From Parahoeflea alexandrii (GTDB lineage: Bacteria; Pseudomonadota; Alphaproteobacteria; Rhizobiales; Rhizobiaceae): a stretch of DNA of 64,000 bases. The translations under genes and the position numbers were made by a program. The stretch is from assembly GCF_027214025.1 (NCBI RefSeq), contig NZ_JAPWHB010000003.1:584678-648677 (forward strand), read 5' to 3'. This document shows, one piece after another, positions 51,734 through 61,706 of the stretch; position 1 is the stretch's first letter; the number at the start of each line of letters is the position of its first letter. The notes under the pieces were generated by a model, which worked only from the letters and a program-made list of their open reading frames with translations, had not been told where the DNA came from and made no database searches.

Positions 51734-53008
51734 ATGGCCCGCATAGTGATGAAATTTGGCGGCACCTCGGTTGCCGACCTCGACCGGATCCGCAACGTTG
51801 CCCGGCACGTCAAGCGTGAAGTGGACGCGGGCCACCAGGTGGCCGTGGTGGTGTCGGCCATGGCCGGCAAGACCAACGAGCTGGTCAGCTGGGTTCAGCA
51901 GATGCCGAAGGTCGCCGGCGCCAGCGCCTCGTTCTACGATGCCCGCGAATACGACGCGATCGTAGCTTCCGGCGAGCAGGTGACGAGCGGACTGCTGGCG
52001 ATTGCGCTTCAGTCGATGGGCGTGGATGCCCGGTCCTGGCAGGGCTGGCAGATTCCGGTGAAGACCGACAATGCCCATGCGGCGGCCCGGATCATCGATA
52101 TCGACGGATCCGAACTGATCCGCCGGTTCGAAATGGGGCAGGTGGCCGTGGTGGCGGGATTCCAGGGCATCGGCCCGGACAACCGCCTGGCGACGCTCGG
52201 ACGCGGCGGTTCGGACACCAGCGCGGTTGCGATCGCGGCTGCCGTGAAGGCGGATCGCTGCGATATCTATACCGATGTCGATGGCGTCTATACCACCGAT
52301 CCGCGGGTCGAGCCGAAGGCGCGGCGAATGAAGAAGATCGCGTTCGAGGAGATGCTGGAAATGGCATCGCTCGGCGCCAAGGTGCTGCAGGTCCGGTCGG
52401 TCGAGCTGGCGATGGTGCACAAGGTGAGAACCTTCGTGCGCTCGAGCTTCGACGACCCGGACGCGCCAGGAATGGGGGATCTGCTCAATCCGCCCGGAAC
52501 TCTTATTTGCGACGAGGAAGAAATCGTGGAACAGGAAGTCGTAACCGGCATTGCCTACGCAAAGGACGAAGCGCAGATTTCCCTGAGGCGGCTTGCCGAC
52601 CGGCCGGGCGTTTCGGCTGCGATCTTCGGTCCGCTCGCCGACGCTCACATCAATGTCGACATGATCGTCCAGAACATATCCGAAGACGGGTCGCGGACCG
52701 ACATGACCTTCACGGTACCATCGAGCGATGCCGAAAAGGCATTGGCGGTGCTTGCCGGGCAGAAGGAACTGATCGGCTATGACGTGGTTCAGAGCGAATC
52801 AGGCCTAGCCAAGGTGTCCGTTATCGGCATCGGTATGCGCAGCCATGCCGGGGTGGCTGCGAGCGCGTTCAAGGCGCTTGCTGAAAAATCCATCAATATT
52901 AAGGCGATAACAACGTCCGAGATCAAGATTTCGATCCTGATCGACGGCGCCTACGCAGAACTCGCGGTAAGGACTTTGCATTCCGTCTACGGTCTGGATA
53001 AGACTTAG
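51734..53008 (+). CDS. lysC: Aspartate kinase
   Basis: A 424-residue kinase at the head of the lysine/threonine/methionine pathway. [20 protein letters not shown] opens with the KFGGTS kinase motif; [17 protein letters not shown] and [12 protein letters not shown] follow, and two ACT domains for feedback control occupy the C-terminal 170 residues ([20 protein letters not shown] and [16 protein letters not shown]). Single-domain form without homoserine dehydrogenase. It has no visible RBS and may be leaderless. The ptsP gene starts about 95 bases downstream. Confidence 0.97.
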   Translation: MARIVMKFGGTSVADLDRIRNVARHVKREVDAGHQVAVVVSAMAGKTNELVSWVQQMPKVAGASASFYDAREYDAIVASGEQVTSGLLAIALQSMGVDARSWQGWQIPVKTDNAHAAARIIDIDGSELIRRFEMGQVAVVAGFQGIGPDNRLATLGRGGSDTSAVAIAAAVKADRCDIYTDVDGVYTTDPRVEPKARRMKKIAFEEMLEMASLGAKVLQVRSVELAMVHKVRTFVRSSFDDPDAPGMGDLLNPPGTLICDEEEIVEQEVVTGIAYAKDEAQISLRRLADRPGVSAAIFGPLADAHINVDMIVQNISEDGSRTDMTFTVPSSDAEKALAVLAGQKELIGYDVVQSESGLAKVSVIGIGMRSHAGVAASAFKALAEKSINIKAITTSEIKISILIDGAYAELAVRTLHSVYGLDKT

Positions 53009-53103
53009 CCAACGGGATCAAAGCAAACCGGCAAAAGCCGAACTCTGCTAACCGGCCGGGAGCTTTCCCGGGCGGGCCACACGAATTGGGAGAATGAAGC
53101 GCG

Positions 53104-55365
53104 ATGAGAGACCTTTCAGCAGGTCCGCGCGTCCTTCTCAGGCGGCTGCGCGAGTTGATGGCGGAGCCCCTTGAGCCGCAGGAGCGCCTTGACCAGATTG
53201 TCCGCCAGATCGCGGCCAACATGGTCGCTGAAGTGTGCTCGTTCTACGTGCTGCGCGCCGATGGCGCGCTGGAACTGTTCGCCACCGAGGGCCTGAACAA
53301 GGATGCGGTGCACCTGGCTCAACTGAAAATGGGTCAGGGCCTGGTCGGCACCATCGCCGCAAGCGCCCGCTCGCTCAATCTTTCCGACGCCCAGTCCCAT
53401 CCGGCCTTCACCTACCTGCCGGAAACCGGCGAAGAGATCTACAACTCCTTCCTTGGCGTTCCGATCCTCAGGGCCGGCCGGTCGCTGGGCGTTCTGGTCG
53501 TCCAGAACAAGGCGCACCGCAAATACCGCGAGGACGAGGTCGAGGCGCTCGAGACCACCTCGATGGTGCTGGCGGAGATGATCGCGACGGGCGAGCTCAA
53601 GCAGATCACCCGGCCCGGGCTGGAGCTTGACCTCAACCGTCCCGTGACGATCGAGGGCGACGCCTATGGAGACGGGATCGGGCTTGGCCACGTCATTCTG
53701 CATGAACCGCGGATCGTGGTCACCGAACTCCTCAATGACGACATAGACGCCGAGCTCAAGCGGCTCGAAGAGGCTTTGGGGTCGCTCAGGATCTCGATTG
53801 ACGACATGCTGTCACGGCGTGACGTCTCGATGGAGGGCGAGCACCGGGCGGTGCTGGAAGCCTACCGGATGTTCGCACACGATCGCGGCTGGGTCCGGAA
53901 ACTTGAGGAGGCGATCCGCAACGGGCTGACCTGCGAGGCGGCGGTGGAGAAGGTGCAGAGTGACACCCGCGCCCGCATGATCCACATGACCGATTCCTAC
54001 TTGCGCGAACGGCTGCACGATTTCGATGACCTGGCAAACCGCCTGCTGAGGCAGCTGACGGGCTTCGTTCCGGGCAGCAAGGGTTTGCCGCAGGATGCGA
54101 TCATCGTGGCGCGCGCCATGGGTGCGGCGGAATTGCTTGATTATCCGCGCGAGGCCATCCGCGGCCTTGTGCTTGAGGATGGAGCGGTCACCAGCCATGT
54201 GGTGATCGTGGCCCGTGCCATGGGCATTCCGGTGGTCGGCCAGGTTCCGGGCATTGCGTCGCTGGCTGAAAACCGCGATTCGATCATTGTCGATGGCGAG
54301 GATGGCCTCGTCCACCTCCGCCCGATCACCGATGTCCAGAACGCCTATGCCGACAAGGTGAGGTTCCGGGCGAAGCGGCAGGAACAGTACCAGGCACTGC
54401 GCACGGTCGAACCGCGCACCCGGGACGGACAGTACATCACCCTGCAGATGAACGCCGGACTTCTGGTGGACCTGCCGCAATTGAGCGAATCGGGCGCCGG
54501 CGGGATCGGGCTGTTCAGGACAGAACTGCAGTTCATGATCGCCTCGACCATGCCGAAGGTCGATGAGCAGGAAAACCTCTATCGCAGCGTATTGCGGCAG
54601 GCCGGCGGCAGGCCAGTGACATTCCGCACGCTGGATATCGGCGGCGACAAGGTCGTGCCTTATTTCCGGTCCGCCGAAGAGGAGAACCCGGCGCTCGGCT
54701 GGCGGGCCATCCGGCTTTCGCTGGATCGTCCGGGATTGCTGCGCACCCAGCTGAGGGCGCTTCTGAAGGCGGCTGCCGGCGCCGAACTGAAGCTGATGCT
54801 GCCGATGATCACCGAGGTCAACGAGCTTCGCCTGGCGCGTGAATTGTTGAACAAGGAGGTCCGGCACCTCTCGCGTTTCGGGTACCAGTTGCCGCGCAGC
54901 CTGCAATTCGGCGCGATGCTGGAGGTGCCGAGCCTGCTCTGGCAGCTTGATGAGTTGATGGAAGAGGTCGACTTCGTTTCCGTCGGCTCCAACGACCTGT
55001 TTCAGTTCGTCATGGCGGTCGATCGGGGCAATTCCCGGGTGGCCGACCGTTTTGACACCCTGGGGCGGCCGTTCCTGCGCGTGCTTCGCCAGATTGTCGA
55101 GGCGGCCAACAGAACCAACACATCACTGACCCTTTGTGGCGAGATTGCCGGCAAATCGCTCTCCGCGATGGCGCTTCTCGGTATTGGCTTTCGCAACATC
55201 TCGATGTCGCCGGCGGCCATCGGCCCGGTCAAGTCGATGTTGCTGTCGCTGGATCTCGGCAAGCTCGAAGAAGCCCTGCGGCCGGTCATTGAAGACACGC
55301 GAAGCGAAAAAACCGTTCGCGAGTTCCTGATGGACTTTGCCGATGCCAATGGCGTGAGCCTCTAG
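53104..55365 (+). CDS. ptsP: Phosphoenolpyruvate-protein phosphotransferase PtsP (enzyme I-Ntr)
   Basis: A 753-residue enzyme I of the nitrogen PTS. An N-terminal GAF domain (about 1-170, LLRRLRELMAEPLEPQERLD onward) senses nitrogen status through glutamine/2-oxoglutarate in related proteins. The active-site histidine is H365 in GAVTSHVVIVARAMGIPVVG; the PEP-binding barrel has LFRTELQFM, FRTLDIGGDKVVPYF and FVSVGSNDLFQFVMAVDR. It phosphorylates NPr, then EIIA-Ntr, linking nitrogen and potassium control. Followed by prfA after nine bases. Confidence 0.96.
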   Translation: MRDLSAGPRVLLRRLRELMAEPLEPQERLDQIVRQIAANMVAEVCSFYVLRADGALELFATEGLNKDAVHLAQLKMGQGLVGTIAASARSLNLSDAQSHPAFTYLPETGEEIYNSFLGVPILRAGRSLGVLVVQNKAHRKYREDEVEALETTSMVLAEMIATGELKQITRPGLELDLNRPVTIEGDAYGDGIGLGHVILHEPRIVVTELLNDDIDAELKRLEEALGSLRISIDDMLSRRDVSMEGEHRAVLEAYRMFAHDRGWVRKLEEAIRNGLTCEAAVEKVQSDTRARMIHMTDSYLRERLHDFDDLANRLLRQLTGFVPGSKGLPQDAIIVARAMGAAELLDYPREAIRGLVLEDGAVTSHVVIVARAMGIPVVGQVPGIASLAENRDSIIVDGEDGLVHLRPITDVQNAYADKVRFRAKRQEQYQALRTVEPRTRDGQYITLQMNAGLLVDLPQLSESGAGGIGLFRTELQFMIASTMPKVDEQENLYRSVLRQAGGRPVTFRTLDIGGDKVVPYFRSAEEENPALGWRAIRLSLDRPGLLRTQLRALLKAAAGAELKLMLPMITEVNELRLARELLNKEVRHLSRFGYQLPRSLQFGAMLEVPSLLWQLDELMEEVDFVSVGSNDLFQFVMAVDRGNSRVADRFDTLGRPFLRVLRQIVEAANRTNTSLTLCGEIAGKSLSAMALLGIGFRNISMSPAAIGPVKSMLLSLDLGKLEEALRPVIEDTRSEKTVREFLMDFADANGVSL

Positions 55366-55374
55366 GATCAAGTA

Positions 55375-56460
55375 ATGGCGAGATTGCCGACCCAGAAAAT
55401 CCGTGAACTCGAGCGCCGTTTCGACGAGGTCGAAGCGCGCATGTCCGCCGGTCCGGATGCAGAAACCTATGTGAAGCTGGCCTCCGAATATTCCGAACTG
55501 CAGCCGCTGGTCGGGGAAATCAGGGCGCTTTCAAAAGCCGAGGCCGAGCGCGCCGACCTGATGGCGATGCTGGCCGACAGTTCGACCGACCGCGAGATGC
55601 GGGAGATGGCCGATGACGAGTTGAAGGCGCTCAAGAGCCGGATCGAGAAACTCGAGCAGCAGATCGAGATTATGCTGCTGCCGAAGGATGCTGCCGACGA
55701 GCGCAGCGCCATCGTCGAAATCCGCGCCGGGACCGGTGGCTCCGAGGCGGCTCTGTTCGCCGGCGATCTTTTCCGCATGTACGAGCGCTATGCCTCGTCG
55801 CGGGGATGGCGGGTGGAAGTGCTGTCGGCGAGCGAGGGCGAAGCCGGCGGCTACAAGGAAATCATCGCCACTGTTTCGGGCAAGGGCGTGTTCGCCCGAT
55901 TGAAATTCGAATCGGGCGTGCACCGGGTGCAGCGGGTGCCGGAAACGGAATCCGGCGGGCGCATTCATACTTCTGCCGCGACGGTGGCGGTGCTGCCGGA
56001 GGCAGAGGATATCGACATCGAAATCCGGCCGGAGGACATCCGGATTGACACCATGCGGGCGTCGGGGGCTGGCGGCCAGCACGTCAACACAACGGACTCG
56101 GCGGTGCGCATCACCCATTTGCCGACCGGCGTGGTGGTGACGTCTTCGGAGAAGTCACAACATCAGAACCGTGCCCGCGCCATGCAGGTATTGCGCGCAA
56201 GGCTCTATGACATGGAGCGGCAACGGGCGGACGACGAGCGGTCACAATCCCGGCGCAGCCAGGTTGGCTCGGGCGACCGGTCGGAACGCATCCGGACCTA
56301 CAACTTCCCGCAAGGCAGGGTCACTGATCACCGGATCAACCTGACGCTCTACAAGCTCGACCGGATGATGATGGGCGAGATCGACGAGATCGTCGATGCG
56401 CTGATCTCCGACCATCAGGCAGGCCAGCTGGCCACACTTGGCGATAATGGCCAGGCCTGA
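55375..56460 (+). CDS. prfA: Peptide chain release factor 1
   Basis: A 361-residue class I release factor for UAA and UAG. The GGQ motif is at residues 233-235 in [38 protein letters not shown] and [20 protein letters not shown] are the flanking domain-2/3 blocks, and the C terminus [16 protein letters not shown] is standard. It overlaps prmC, which methylates the GGQ glutamine, by 14 bases, the usual coupling. Confidence 0.98.
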   Translation: MARLPTQKIRELERRFDEVEARMSAGPDAETYVKLASEYSELQPLVGEIRALSKAEAERADLMAMLADSSTDREMREMADDELKALKSRIEKLEQQIEIMLLPKDAADERSAIVEIRAGTGGSEAALFAGDLFRMYERYASSRGWRVEVLSASEGEAGGYKEIIATVSGKGVFARLKFESGVHRVQRVPETESGGRIHTSAATVAVLPEAEDIDIEIRPEDIRIDTMRASGAGGQHVNTTDSAVRITHLPTGVVVTSSEKSQHQNRARAMQVLRARLYDMERQRADDERSQSRRSQVGSGDRSERIRTYNFPQGRVTDHRINLTLYKLDRMMMGEIDEIVDALISDHQAGQLATLGDNGQA

Positions 56461-57358
56461 CCTGGCGAAGGCCGCAACGCTGGGCGAAGCCTGGCTGATG
56501 CTGCGGACGGCCTTCCGCTCCGAAGGCCTGGAAACCGCTGACCTGGATGCGCGGCTGCTGACCGCCAAACTGGCGGGGGTCGAACCGCATCAACTGGCGA
56601 CGGGAGGTGACGCCCCGCTGGCGCAAGACGTCCGGGCCCGGTTGATCCGTGCCCTGCACGACCGGCTCGAGGGGATGCCTGTTCATCGCATTCTGGGGTC
56701 GCGGGAGTTCTACGGGCTTTCGCTCGGCCTCTCGCCGGCAACGCTGGAACCGCGTCCCGACACCGAGACGCTCATTGATGCCGTGCTGCCGCTTGTCCGG
56801 GAACGGGTGGCCGCGAAAGGTTCCTGTTCGATCGTGGATCTCGGGATCGGTACCGGTGCAATCGGCCTGGCGCTGCTGGCGGCCTGTCCGGAAGCGCGAT
56901 GCCTGGGTGTCGATGTGTCGGCGGAAGCCGTGGAGACGGCGCGCGCGAATGCCAAGGCGCTGGCGCTCGACGCACGTTATCAGGCAGTTCAGGGCGACTG
57001 GCTGTCGGGTATCGACGCGCGATTTGACCTGATCGTTTCGAACCCGCCCTATATTCCGACCGGGGACCTGCCGTCGCTTTCCAGGGAGGTCACCGCGTAC
57101 GATCCGCTGCTGGCACTCGATGGCGGCGCGGAAGGACTTGACGCCTACCGGGCGATCGCCTCCCAGGCCGGCAGCCGGCTCGAGGCGGGAGGATCCGTGG
57201 CGCTTGAGATCGGGATCGGACAGCGGGAGATGGTGACCGCGCTGTTCCTTCAGGCCGGCTTCAAGGCGGGCGGTGTTTTCCGCGATCTGGGAGGCGTGGA
57301 AAGGGTCCTCCTTTTCACATTGCCGCTCCAGCCTGCAGCGATGGTTTACGACTTTTAG
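56447..57358 (+). CDS. prmC: Release factor glutamine methyltransferase
   Basis: A 303-residue methyltransferase acting on the Gln of the release-factor GGQ. The SAM loop is [17 protein letters not shown] and the NPPY motif (about residues 199-202, in [14 protein letters not shown]) binds the glutamine. [14 protein letters not shown] is the preceding HemK signature. The start lies inside prfA by 14 bases (ATG 56447); TTG 56438 is possible. It completes the prfA-prmC pair. Confidence 0.96.
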   Translation: MARPDLAKAATLGEAWLMLRTAFRSEGLETADLDARLLTAKLAGVEPHQLATGGDAPLAQDVRARLIRALHDRLEGMPVHRILGSREFYGLSLGLSPATLEPRPDTETLIDAVLPLVRERVAAKGSCSIVDLGIGTGAIGLALLAACPEARCLGVDVSAEAVETARANAKALALDARYQAVQGDWLSGIDARFDLIVSNPPYIPTGDLPSLSREVTAYDPLLALDGGAEGLDAYRAIASQAGSRLEAGGSVALEIGIGQREMVTALFLQAGFKAGGVFRDLGGVERVLLFTLPLQPAAMVYDF

Positions 57359-57648
57359 CGCGTCGTTCAAGAAAAGGCTTGGAATTACTGGCAAACATGG
57401 CTAGTTTCCCGGTCAGCGCCGGATAGCAAGTCTTGAAACAGATTCGATCCGATGTGGCTCGGCTCTAGGAACCCGCCAGTTTTGGCCCCCGGTTCGCAGG
57501 AAAGCCTCTGGCGCGGGTATCTGAATTTGAACCCATAACGGTGACGGGATCGGTGGACGGTCCTTTGTCGCGGCGCAACCTGCGAGCCAGACATGCTGGC
57601 CAAAGCGCCCAACAGATTTTTTCAGGACAACAATCAGGTGACTATCGA

Positions 57649-58395
57649 ATGAGGCCAGGACAGCAAAACAAGCGCGGTCGCGGACGTAGCGGAAGCAACA
57701 ACAATAGCGGTGGGGGCAATCGCAAAGGCCAGAACCCGCTGTCGCGCTCCTACGACAGCTCCGGTCCCGATGTAAAAATCCGTGGAACCGCCCAGCACGT
57801 GGCGGAGAAATACATGAACCTTGCCCGCGATGCGCAAAGTTCCGGCGACCGCGTGATGGCCGAGAACTATCTGCAGCATGCCGAGCACTACAACCGGATC
57901 ATTCTGACAGCCCAGGCCCAGATGCAAGAGCGCTTCCAGCGCGACGACAATGCGTCCCAGGCCCGCGACTCCCAGTATCAGGATGATGACGACCGCGATA
58001 ACGATGACGACAATGACGGCAACGTGCAGGAACAGCGCGCCGAGCAGCAGGACCGTTCCGAACGGCAACCGCGCCAGGACCGCGGTGATCGTCCGGACCG
58101 CGGCGAGCGCAATGAGCGCCAGGAGCGCAGCGACCGGGGCGAGCGGCAGGAACGCAGGCCGCGTCCGGAGCCGCAGCCGAAGCCGGTCTATGATGCCGAT
58201 TCACCTCAGCCGGTGATCGAAGGCGTTCCGGCCGAAGTGGCTATCGGGCAGGAAACGCCTGAAGCCGATGGCGCACCACGTCCGGCTCCGCGCCGACGGG
58301 GTCGTCCGAAGCGGGTCCGTACCGAAGAAGGTGCGGATGCAGCAGGGTCGGCTGGCGATGCGCCGGCTCCTGTGGAGCCCGCTGCAGCGGAATAG
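57649..58395 (+). CDS. DUF4167 domain-containing protein
   Basis: A 248-residue protein of a family common in Hyphomicrobiales. The structured part is the first 95 residues: RPGQQNKRGRGRSGSNNNSG, then NPLSRSYDSSGPDVKIRGTA and AEKYMNLARDAQSSGDRVMA, with the conserved helices. The rest is low-complexity, rich in Arg, Glu and Asp (repeats of the type RGERNERQERSDRGER), likely disordered and RNA- or protein-binding. It ends RPKRVRTEEGADAAG and Pro/Ala residues. A strong terminator follows. Function unknown. Confidence 0.88.
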   Translation: MRPGQQNKRGRGRSGSNNNSGGGNRKGQNPLSRSYDSSGPDVKIRGTAQHVAEKYMNLARDAQSSGDRVMAENYLQHAEHYNRIILTAQAQMQERFQRDDNASQARDSQYQDDDDRDNDDDNDGNVQEQRAEQQDRSERQPRQDRGDRPDRGERNERQERSDRGERQERRPRPEPQPKPVYDADSPQPVIEGVPAEVAIGQETPEADGAPRPAPRRRGRPKRVRTEEGADAAGSAGDAPAPVEPAAAE

Positions 58396-58422
58396 GCTCA
58401 GGTCTCAAGAGAATGAACATCA

Positions 58423-58455
58423 AGCCCCGGTTGCTCGCAACCGGGGCTTTTTTAT
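58423..58455 (+). terminator. Rho-independent terminator after DUF4167
   Basis: Perfect 11-bp stem AGCCCCGGTTG/CAACCGGGGCT with a four-base loop, followed by TTTTTTATT. Textbook form, about 28 bases after the stop. Confidence 0.95.
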
Positions 58456-58468
58456 TGTTCAAAGAGGC

Positions 58469-58497
58469 CTTTATCACGTAACCGTGAATACCCATAT
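58469..58497 (+). promoter_or_regulatory. Possible RpoH (heat-shock) promoter of clpB
   Basis: CTTTAT, 17 bases, CCATAT. The -10 fits the alphaproteobacterial sigma-32 consensus (CCATNT) well; the -35 matches CTTGAA at four of six positions. It lies between the DUF4167 terminator and clpB, about 90 bases before its start, and no other promoter is needed in this gap. Confidence 0.45.
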
Positions 58498-58589
58498 CTG
58501 GTTTATCTAATCGGGCTTGCCGCAATCGGGAGCTCATCCGGACCCGCTGTCCCGCGCCAAAAAGGGTGGGACATGCAAAGGAGAAGACC

Positions 58590-61211
58590 ATGAATATTGA
58601 GAAATACTCGGAACGCGTTCGCGGATTCATCCAGTCAGCGCAATCCTACGCCCTCGCCGAAGGTCACCAGCAGTTCATGCCCGAGCATCTGCTCAAGGTG
58701 CTCATGGATGATGACCAGGGCATGGCCTCGTCGCTGATCGAACGTACCGGCGGCCGCCCGGCAGATGTGCGGCTCGCGAATGAGGCAGCGATTGCGAAAT
58801 TGCCGAAAGTCACCGGCGGCAACGGCCAGCTTTATCTCTCGCAACCGGTCGCCAAGGTTTTCCAGGCCGCCGAAGACGCCGCCAAGAAGGCCGGCGACAG
58901 CTTTGTCACCGTCGAGCGGCTGCTGCTGGCCCTGGTGATCGAGCCATCCGCCGAAACCTCGAAGATCCTGAAGAATGCCGGCGTCACTGCGCAGGCCCTG
59001 AACCAGACCATCAATGATATCCGCAAGGGCCGGACCGCCGACAGCGCCGGCGCCGAGCAGGGTTTCGATGCTCTGAAGAAATACGCCCGCGACCTGACCG
59101 AAGCTGCCCGGGAAGGCAAGCTTGATCCGGTGATTGGTCGCGACGACGAGATCCGCCGCACGATTCAGGTCCTGTCGCGCCGCACCAAGAACAACCCGGT
59201 GCTGATCGGCGAACCGGGCGTCGGCAAGACCGCCATCGCGGAAGGCCTTGCGCTCAGGATCGTCAATGGCGACGTGCCCGAATCACTGAAGGACAAGCAG
59301 CTGATGGCGCTCGACATGGGCGCGCTGATTGCCGGGGCGAAGTATCGCGGCGAGTTCGAGGAGCGGCTCAAGGCCGTGCTGTCGGAAATCCAGGCCAACA
59401 ATGGCGGAATCATCCTGTTCATCGACGAGATGCACACGCTGGTCGGCGCCGGGAAGTCCGATGGCGCCATGGATGCCTCCAACCTGCTGAAGCCGGCTCT
59501 GGCGCGCGGTGAGTTGCACTGCGTTGGCGCAACGACGCTTGATGAATATCGCAAGCATGTCGAAAAGGATCCCGCGCTTGCCCGCCGGTTCCAGCCGGTG
59601 ATGGTGGAAGAACCGACGGTCGAGGACACGGTTTCGATCCTGCGCGGGCTCAAGGAAAAGTACGAACAGCATCACAAGGTGCGGATCAGCGATTCGGCAC
59701 TGGTTTCGGCTGCCGTGCTCTCCAACCGTTACATCACCGACCGGTTCCTGCCTGACAAGGCTATCGACCTGGTCGATGAGTCAGCGGCGCGGCTGAGGAT
59801 GCAGGTCGATTCCAAGCCGGAAGAGCTCGATGAGCTCGACCGCCGGATCATGCAGCTCAAGATCGAGCGTGAAGCGCTGAAGAAGGAGACCGACCAGGCG
59901 TCGAAGGACCGGCTCGAGCGGCTCGACAAGGAGCTGTCGGACATCGAGGAAAAATCCGGGGCGCTGACGGCGCGCTGGCAGTCGGAAAAGCAGAAGCTGG
60001 GCCTTGCGGCCGATATCAAGCTGAAGCTTGAAGCGGCCCGCAACGATCTTGCCATCGCCCAGCGCAATGGCGAGTACCAGCGCGCGGGCGAACTGGCCTA
60101 TGCCGAAATTCCGGCGCTCGAGCGTCAGCTTGAAGAAGCCGAGACGCAGGGGGAAAGCGATGCTGCGGGCATGGTCGAGGAGACCGTGACGCCGGATCAT
60201 ATCGCCCACATCGTCTCACGCTGGACAGGAATTCCCGTCGACCGGATGCTGGAAGGCGAGCGCGACAAGCTTCTCCGGATGGAAGACGAGATCGGCAAGC
60301 GTGTCGTTGGCCAGGGCGAAGCGGTGCAGGCCGTTTCCAAGGCTGTGCGGCGGGCGCGTGCTGGCTTGCAGGATCCGAACCGGCCGATGGGCTCGTTCAT
60401 CTTCCTCGGCCCCACCGGTGTCGGCAAGACCGAGCTGACCAAGGCCCTGGCCGAGTTCCTGTTCGACGACGAGACCGCGCTGATCCGGATGGACATGTCC
60501 GAATACATGGAGAAGCACTCGGTTTCACGTTTGATCGGAGCACCTCCGGGCTATGTCGGTTACGACGAAGGCGGCGCGCTGACGGAAGCGGTGCGGCGCA
60601 GGCCCTACCAGGTGATCCTGTTCGATGAAATCGAGAAGGCGCATCCCGATGTCTTCAACGTGCTTTTGCAGGTGCTTGACGACGGTCGCCTTACCGATGG
60701 CCAGGGACGCACGGTGGATTTCCGCAACACGCTGATCGTCATGACGTCCAATCTGGGATCGGAGTACCTGGCGGCCCTGACAGACGATCAGGACGCGGAT
60801 GCGGCTCGCGACGACGTGATGAACGTGGTGCGGTCGTCGTTCCGCCCGGAATTCCTGAACCGGATCGACGAGATCATCCTGTTCCACCGGTTGCGCCGGT
60901 CGGAAATGGGGGCGATCGTCGACATCCAGCTCAAGCGTCTTGGCAAGCTGCTGGCCGACCGGAAGATCGAGGTGACGTTGGACGAGGAAGCCCGCGTCTG
61001 GCTCGCCGACAAGGGCTACGATCCCGCCTATGGCGCACGCCCGCTCAAGCGGGTGGTGCAGAAATACGTGCAGGATCCGCTGGCCGAGAAGATCCTTCTA
61101 GGCGAGGTTGGCGAGGGCGCCCATGTCACCGTCGGCGCAGGCTCCGACCGTCTGGTGTTCACGGTCTCGAAGGACAAGCCGTCCAAGGCAACACAGGGCG
61201 AAGCGGCCTGA
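58590..61211 (+). CDS. clpB: ATP-dependent chaperone ClpB
   Basis: An 873-residue Hsp100 disaggregase. The N domain covers about 1-145; Walker A of NBD1 GEPGVGKT is at residues 207-214, the middle coiled coil about 405-525 ([20 protein letters not shown]), and NBD2 Walker A GPTGVGKT at about 607-614. [20 protein letters not shown] and the C-terminal [20 protein letters not shown] are canonical. It works with DnaK to dissolve aggregates. ATG 58590 has AAGGAG upstream and probably a heat-shock promoter. Confidence 0.97.
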   Translation: MNIEKYSERVRGFIQSAQSYALAEGHQQFMPEHLLKVLMDDDQGMASSLIERTGGRPADVRLANEAAIAKLPKVTGGNGQLYLSQPVAKVFQAAEDAAKKAGDSFVTVERLLLALVIEPSAETSKILKNAGVTAQALNQTINDIRKGRTADSAGAEQGFDALKKYARDLTEAAREGKLDPVIGRDDEIRRTIQVLSRRTKNNPVLIGEPGVGKTAIAEGLALRIVNGDVPESLKDKQLMALDMGALIAGAKYRGEFEERLKAVLSEIQANNGGIILFIDEMHTLVGAGKSDGAMDASNLLKPALARGELHCVGATTLDEYRKHVEKDPALARRFQPVMVEEPTVEDTVSILRGLKEKYEQHHKVRISDSALVSAAVLSNRYITDRFLPDKAIDLVDESAARLRMQVDSKPEELDELDRRIMQLKIEREALKKETDQASKDRLERLDKELSDIEEKSGALTARWQSEKQKLGLAADIKLKLEAARNDLAIAQRNGEYQRAGELAYAEIPALERQLEEAETQGESDAAGMVEETVTPDHIAHIVSRWTGIPVDRMLEGERDKLLRMEDEIGKRVVGQGEAVQAVSKAVRRARAGLQDPNRPMGSFIFLGPTGVGKTELTKALAEFLFDDETALIRMDMSEYMEKHSVSRLIGAPPGYVGYDEGGALTEAVRRRPYQVILFDEIEKAHPDVFNVLLQVLDDGRLTDGQGRTVDFRNTLIVMTSNLGSEYLAALTDDQDADAARDDVMNVVRSSFRPEFLNRIDEIILFHRLRRSEMGAIVDIQLKRLGKLLADRKIEVTLDEEARVWLADKGYDPAYGARPLKRVVQKYVQDPLAEKILLGEVGEGAHVTVGAGSDRLVFTVSKDKPSKATQGEAA

Positions 61212-61233
61212 GCCGCGGCATAACGAGAAAAGA

Positions 61234-61260
61234 AAAGGCGGGTCTGTGACCCGCCTTTTC
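61234..61260. terminator. Terminator after clpB
   Basis: A perfect 12-bp stem AAAAGGCGGGTC/GACCCGCCTTTT with a three-base loop, 22 bases after the clpB stop. The A- and T-tails make it a bidirectional terminator. Confidence 0.92.
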
Positions 61261-61319
61261 GCTGATGCGGCTTCGGGGTCCTGCACCGGCGCCACATCGC
61301 GTAGAGGAGCCAGGGGCAC

Positions 61320-61694
61320 TTGGGCGAGAATCCATCCACTTTGCATTGCTTCTGCATGTCCCTGTGCGGGGCGACGCATGTCGTGCAATGGGGTGGATCC
61401 GACGTCTACAAGGTCGGCGGCAAGGTATTTGCCATCGTGGTCAGGGATGCGGACGGCCAGATGCGGGTCACCTTCAAGGCCTCGGAGATGAGTTTCGAGA
61501 TGCTGAAGGCGGTACCCGGAGTACGGCCTGCGCCCTATCTCGCGTCCCGCGGATTGAAATGGCTGCAGTGGCTGGATGAGACGACGCTGGACGGGCAGGC
61601 GTTGCGGGATTACGTGCGCCAGTCCCATGCCATGGCGATGGATGGATTGAGCAAGAAAAAGCGGATGGCGCTGCAGTCCCGGCCCACAGCCTGA
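61320..61694 (+). CDS. MmcQ/YjbR family protein
   Basis: A 124-residue protein. TLHCFCMSLCGATHVVQWGG, then VYKVGGKVFAIVV, PAPYLASRGLKWLQWLDE and LRDYVRQSHAMAMDGLSKKK are the conserved blocks of the YjbR family, a CyaY-like fold with suggested DNA binding. No ATG fits the family start; TTG 61320, with GAGGAG and AGGGG upstream, does. It converges on the M23 peptidase gene. Function unknown. Confidence 0.85.
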   Translation: MGENPSTLHCFCMSLCGATHVVQWGGSDVYKVGGKVFAIVVRDADGQMRVTFKASEMSFEMLKAVPGVRPAPYLASRGLKWLQWLDETTLDGQALRDYVRQSHAMAMDGLSKKKRMALQSRPTA

Positions 61695-61706
61695 CAGGCG
61701 CCGACG

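Noticed and set aside
53812..54906. Open frame of 364 codons on the minus strand
   Set aside because: Shadow of ptsP; no conserved features.
57359..57648. Gap before the DUF4167 gene as an RNA gene
   Set aside because: 290 bases with no strong hairpin or terminator; it is most likely a promoter and leader.
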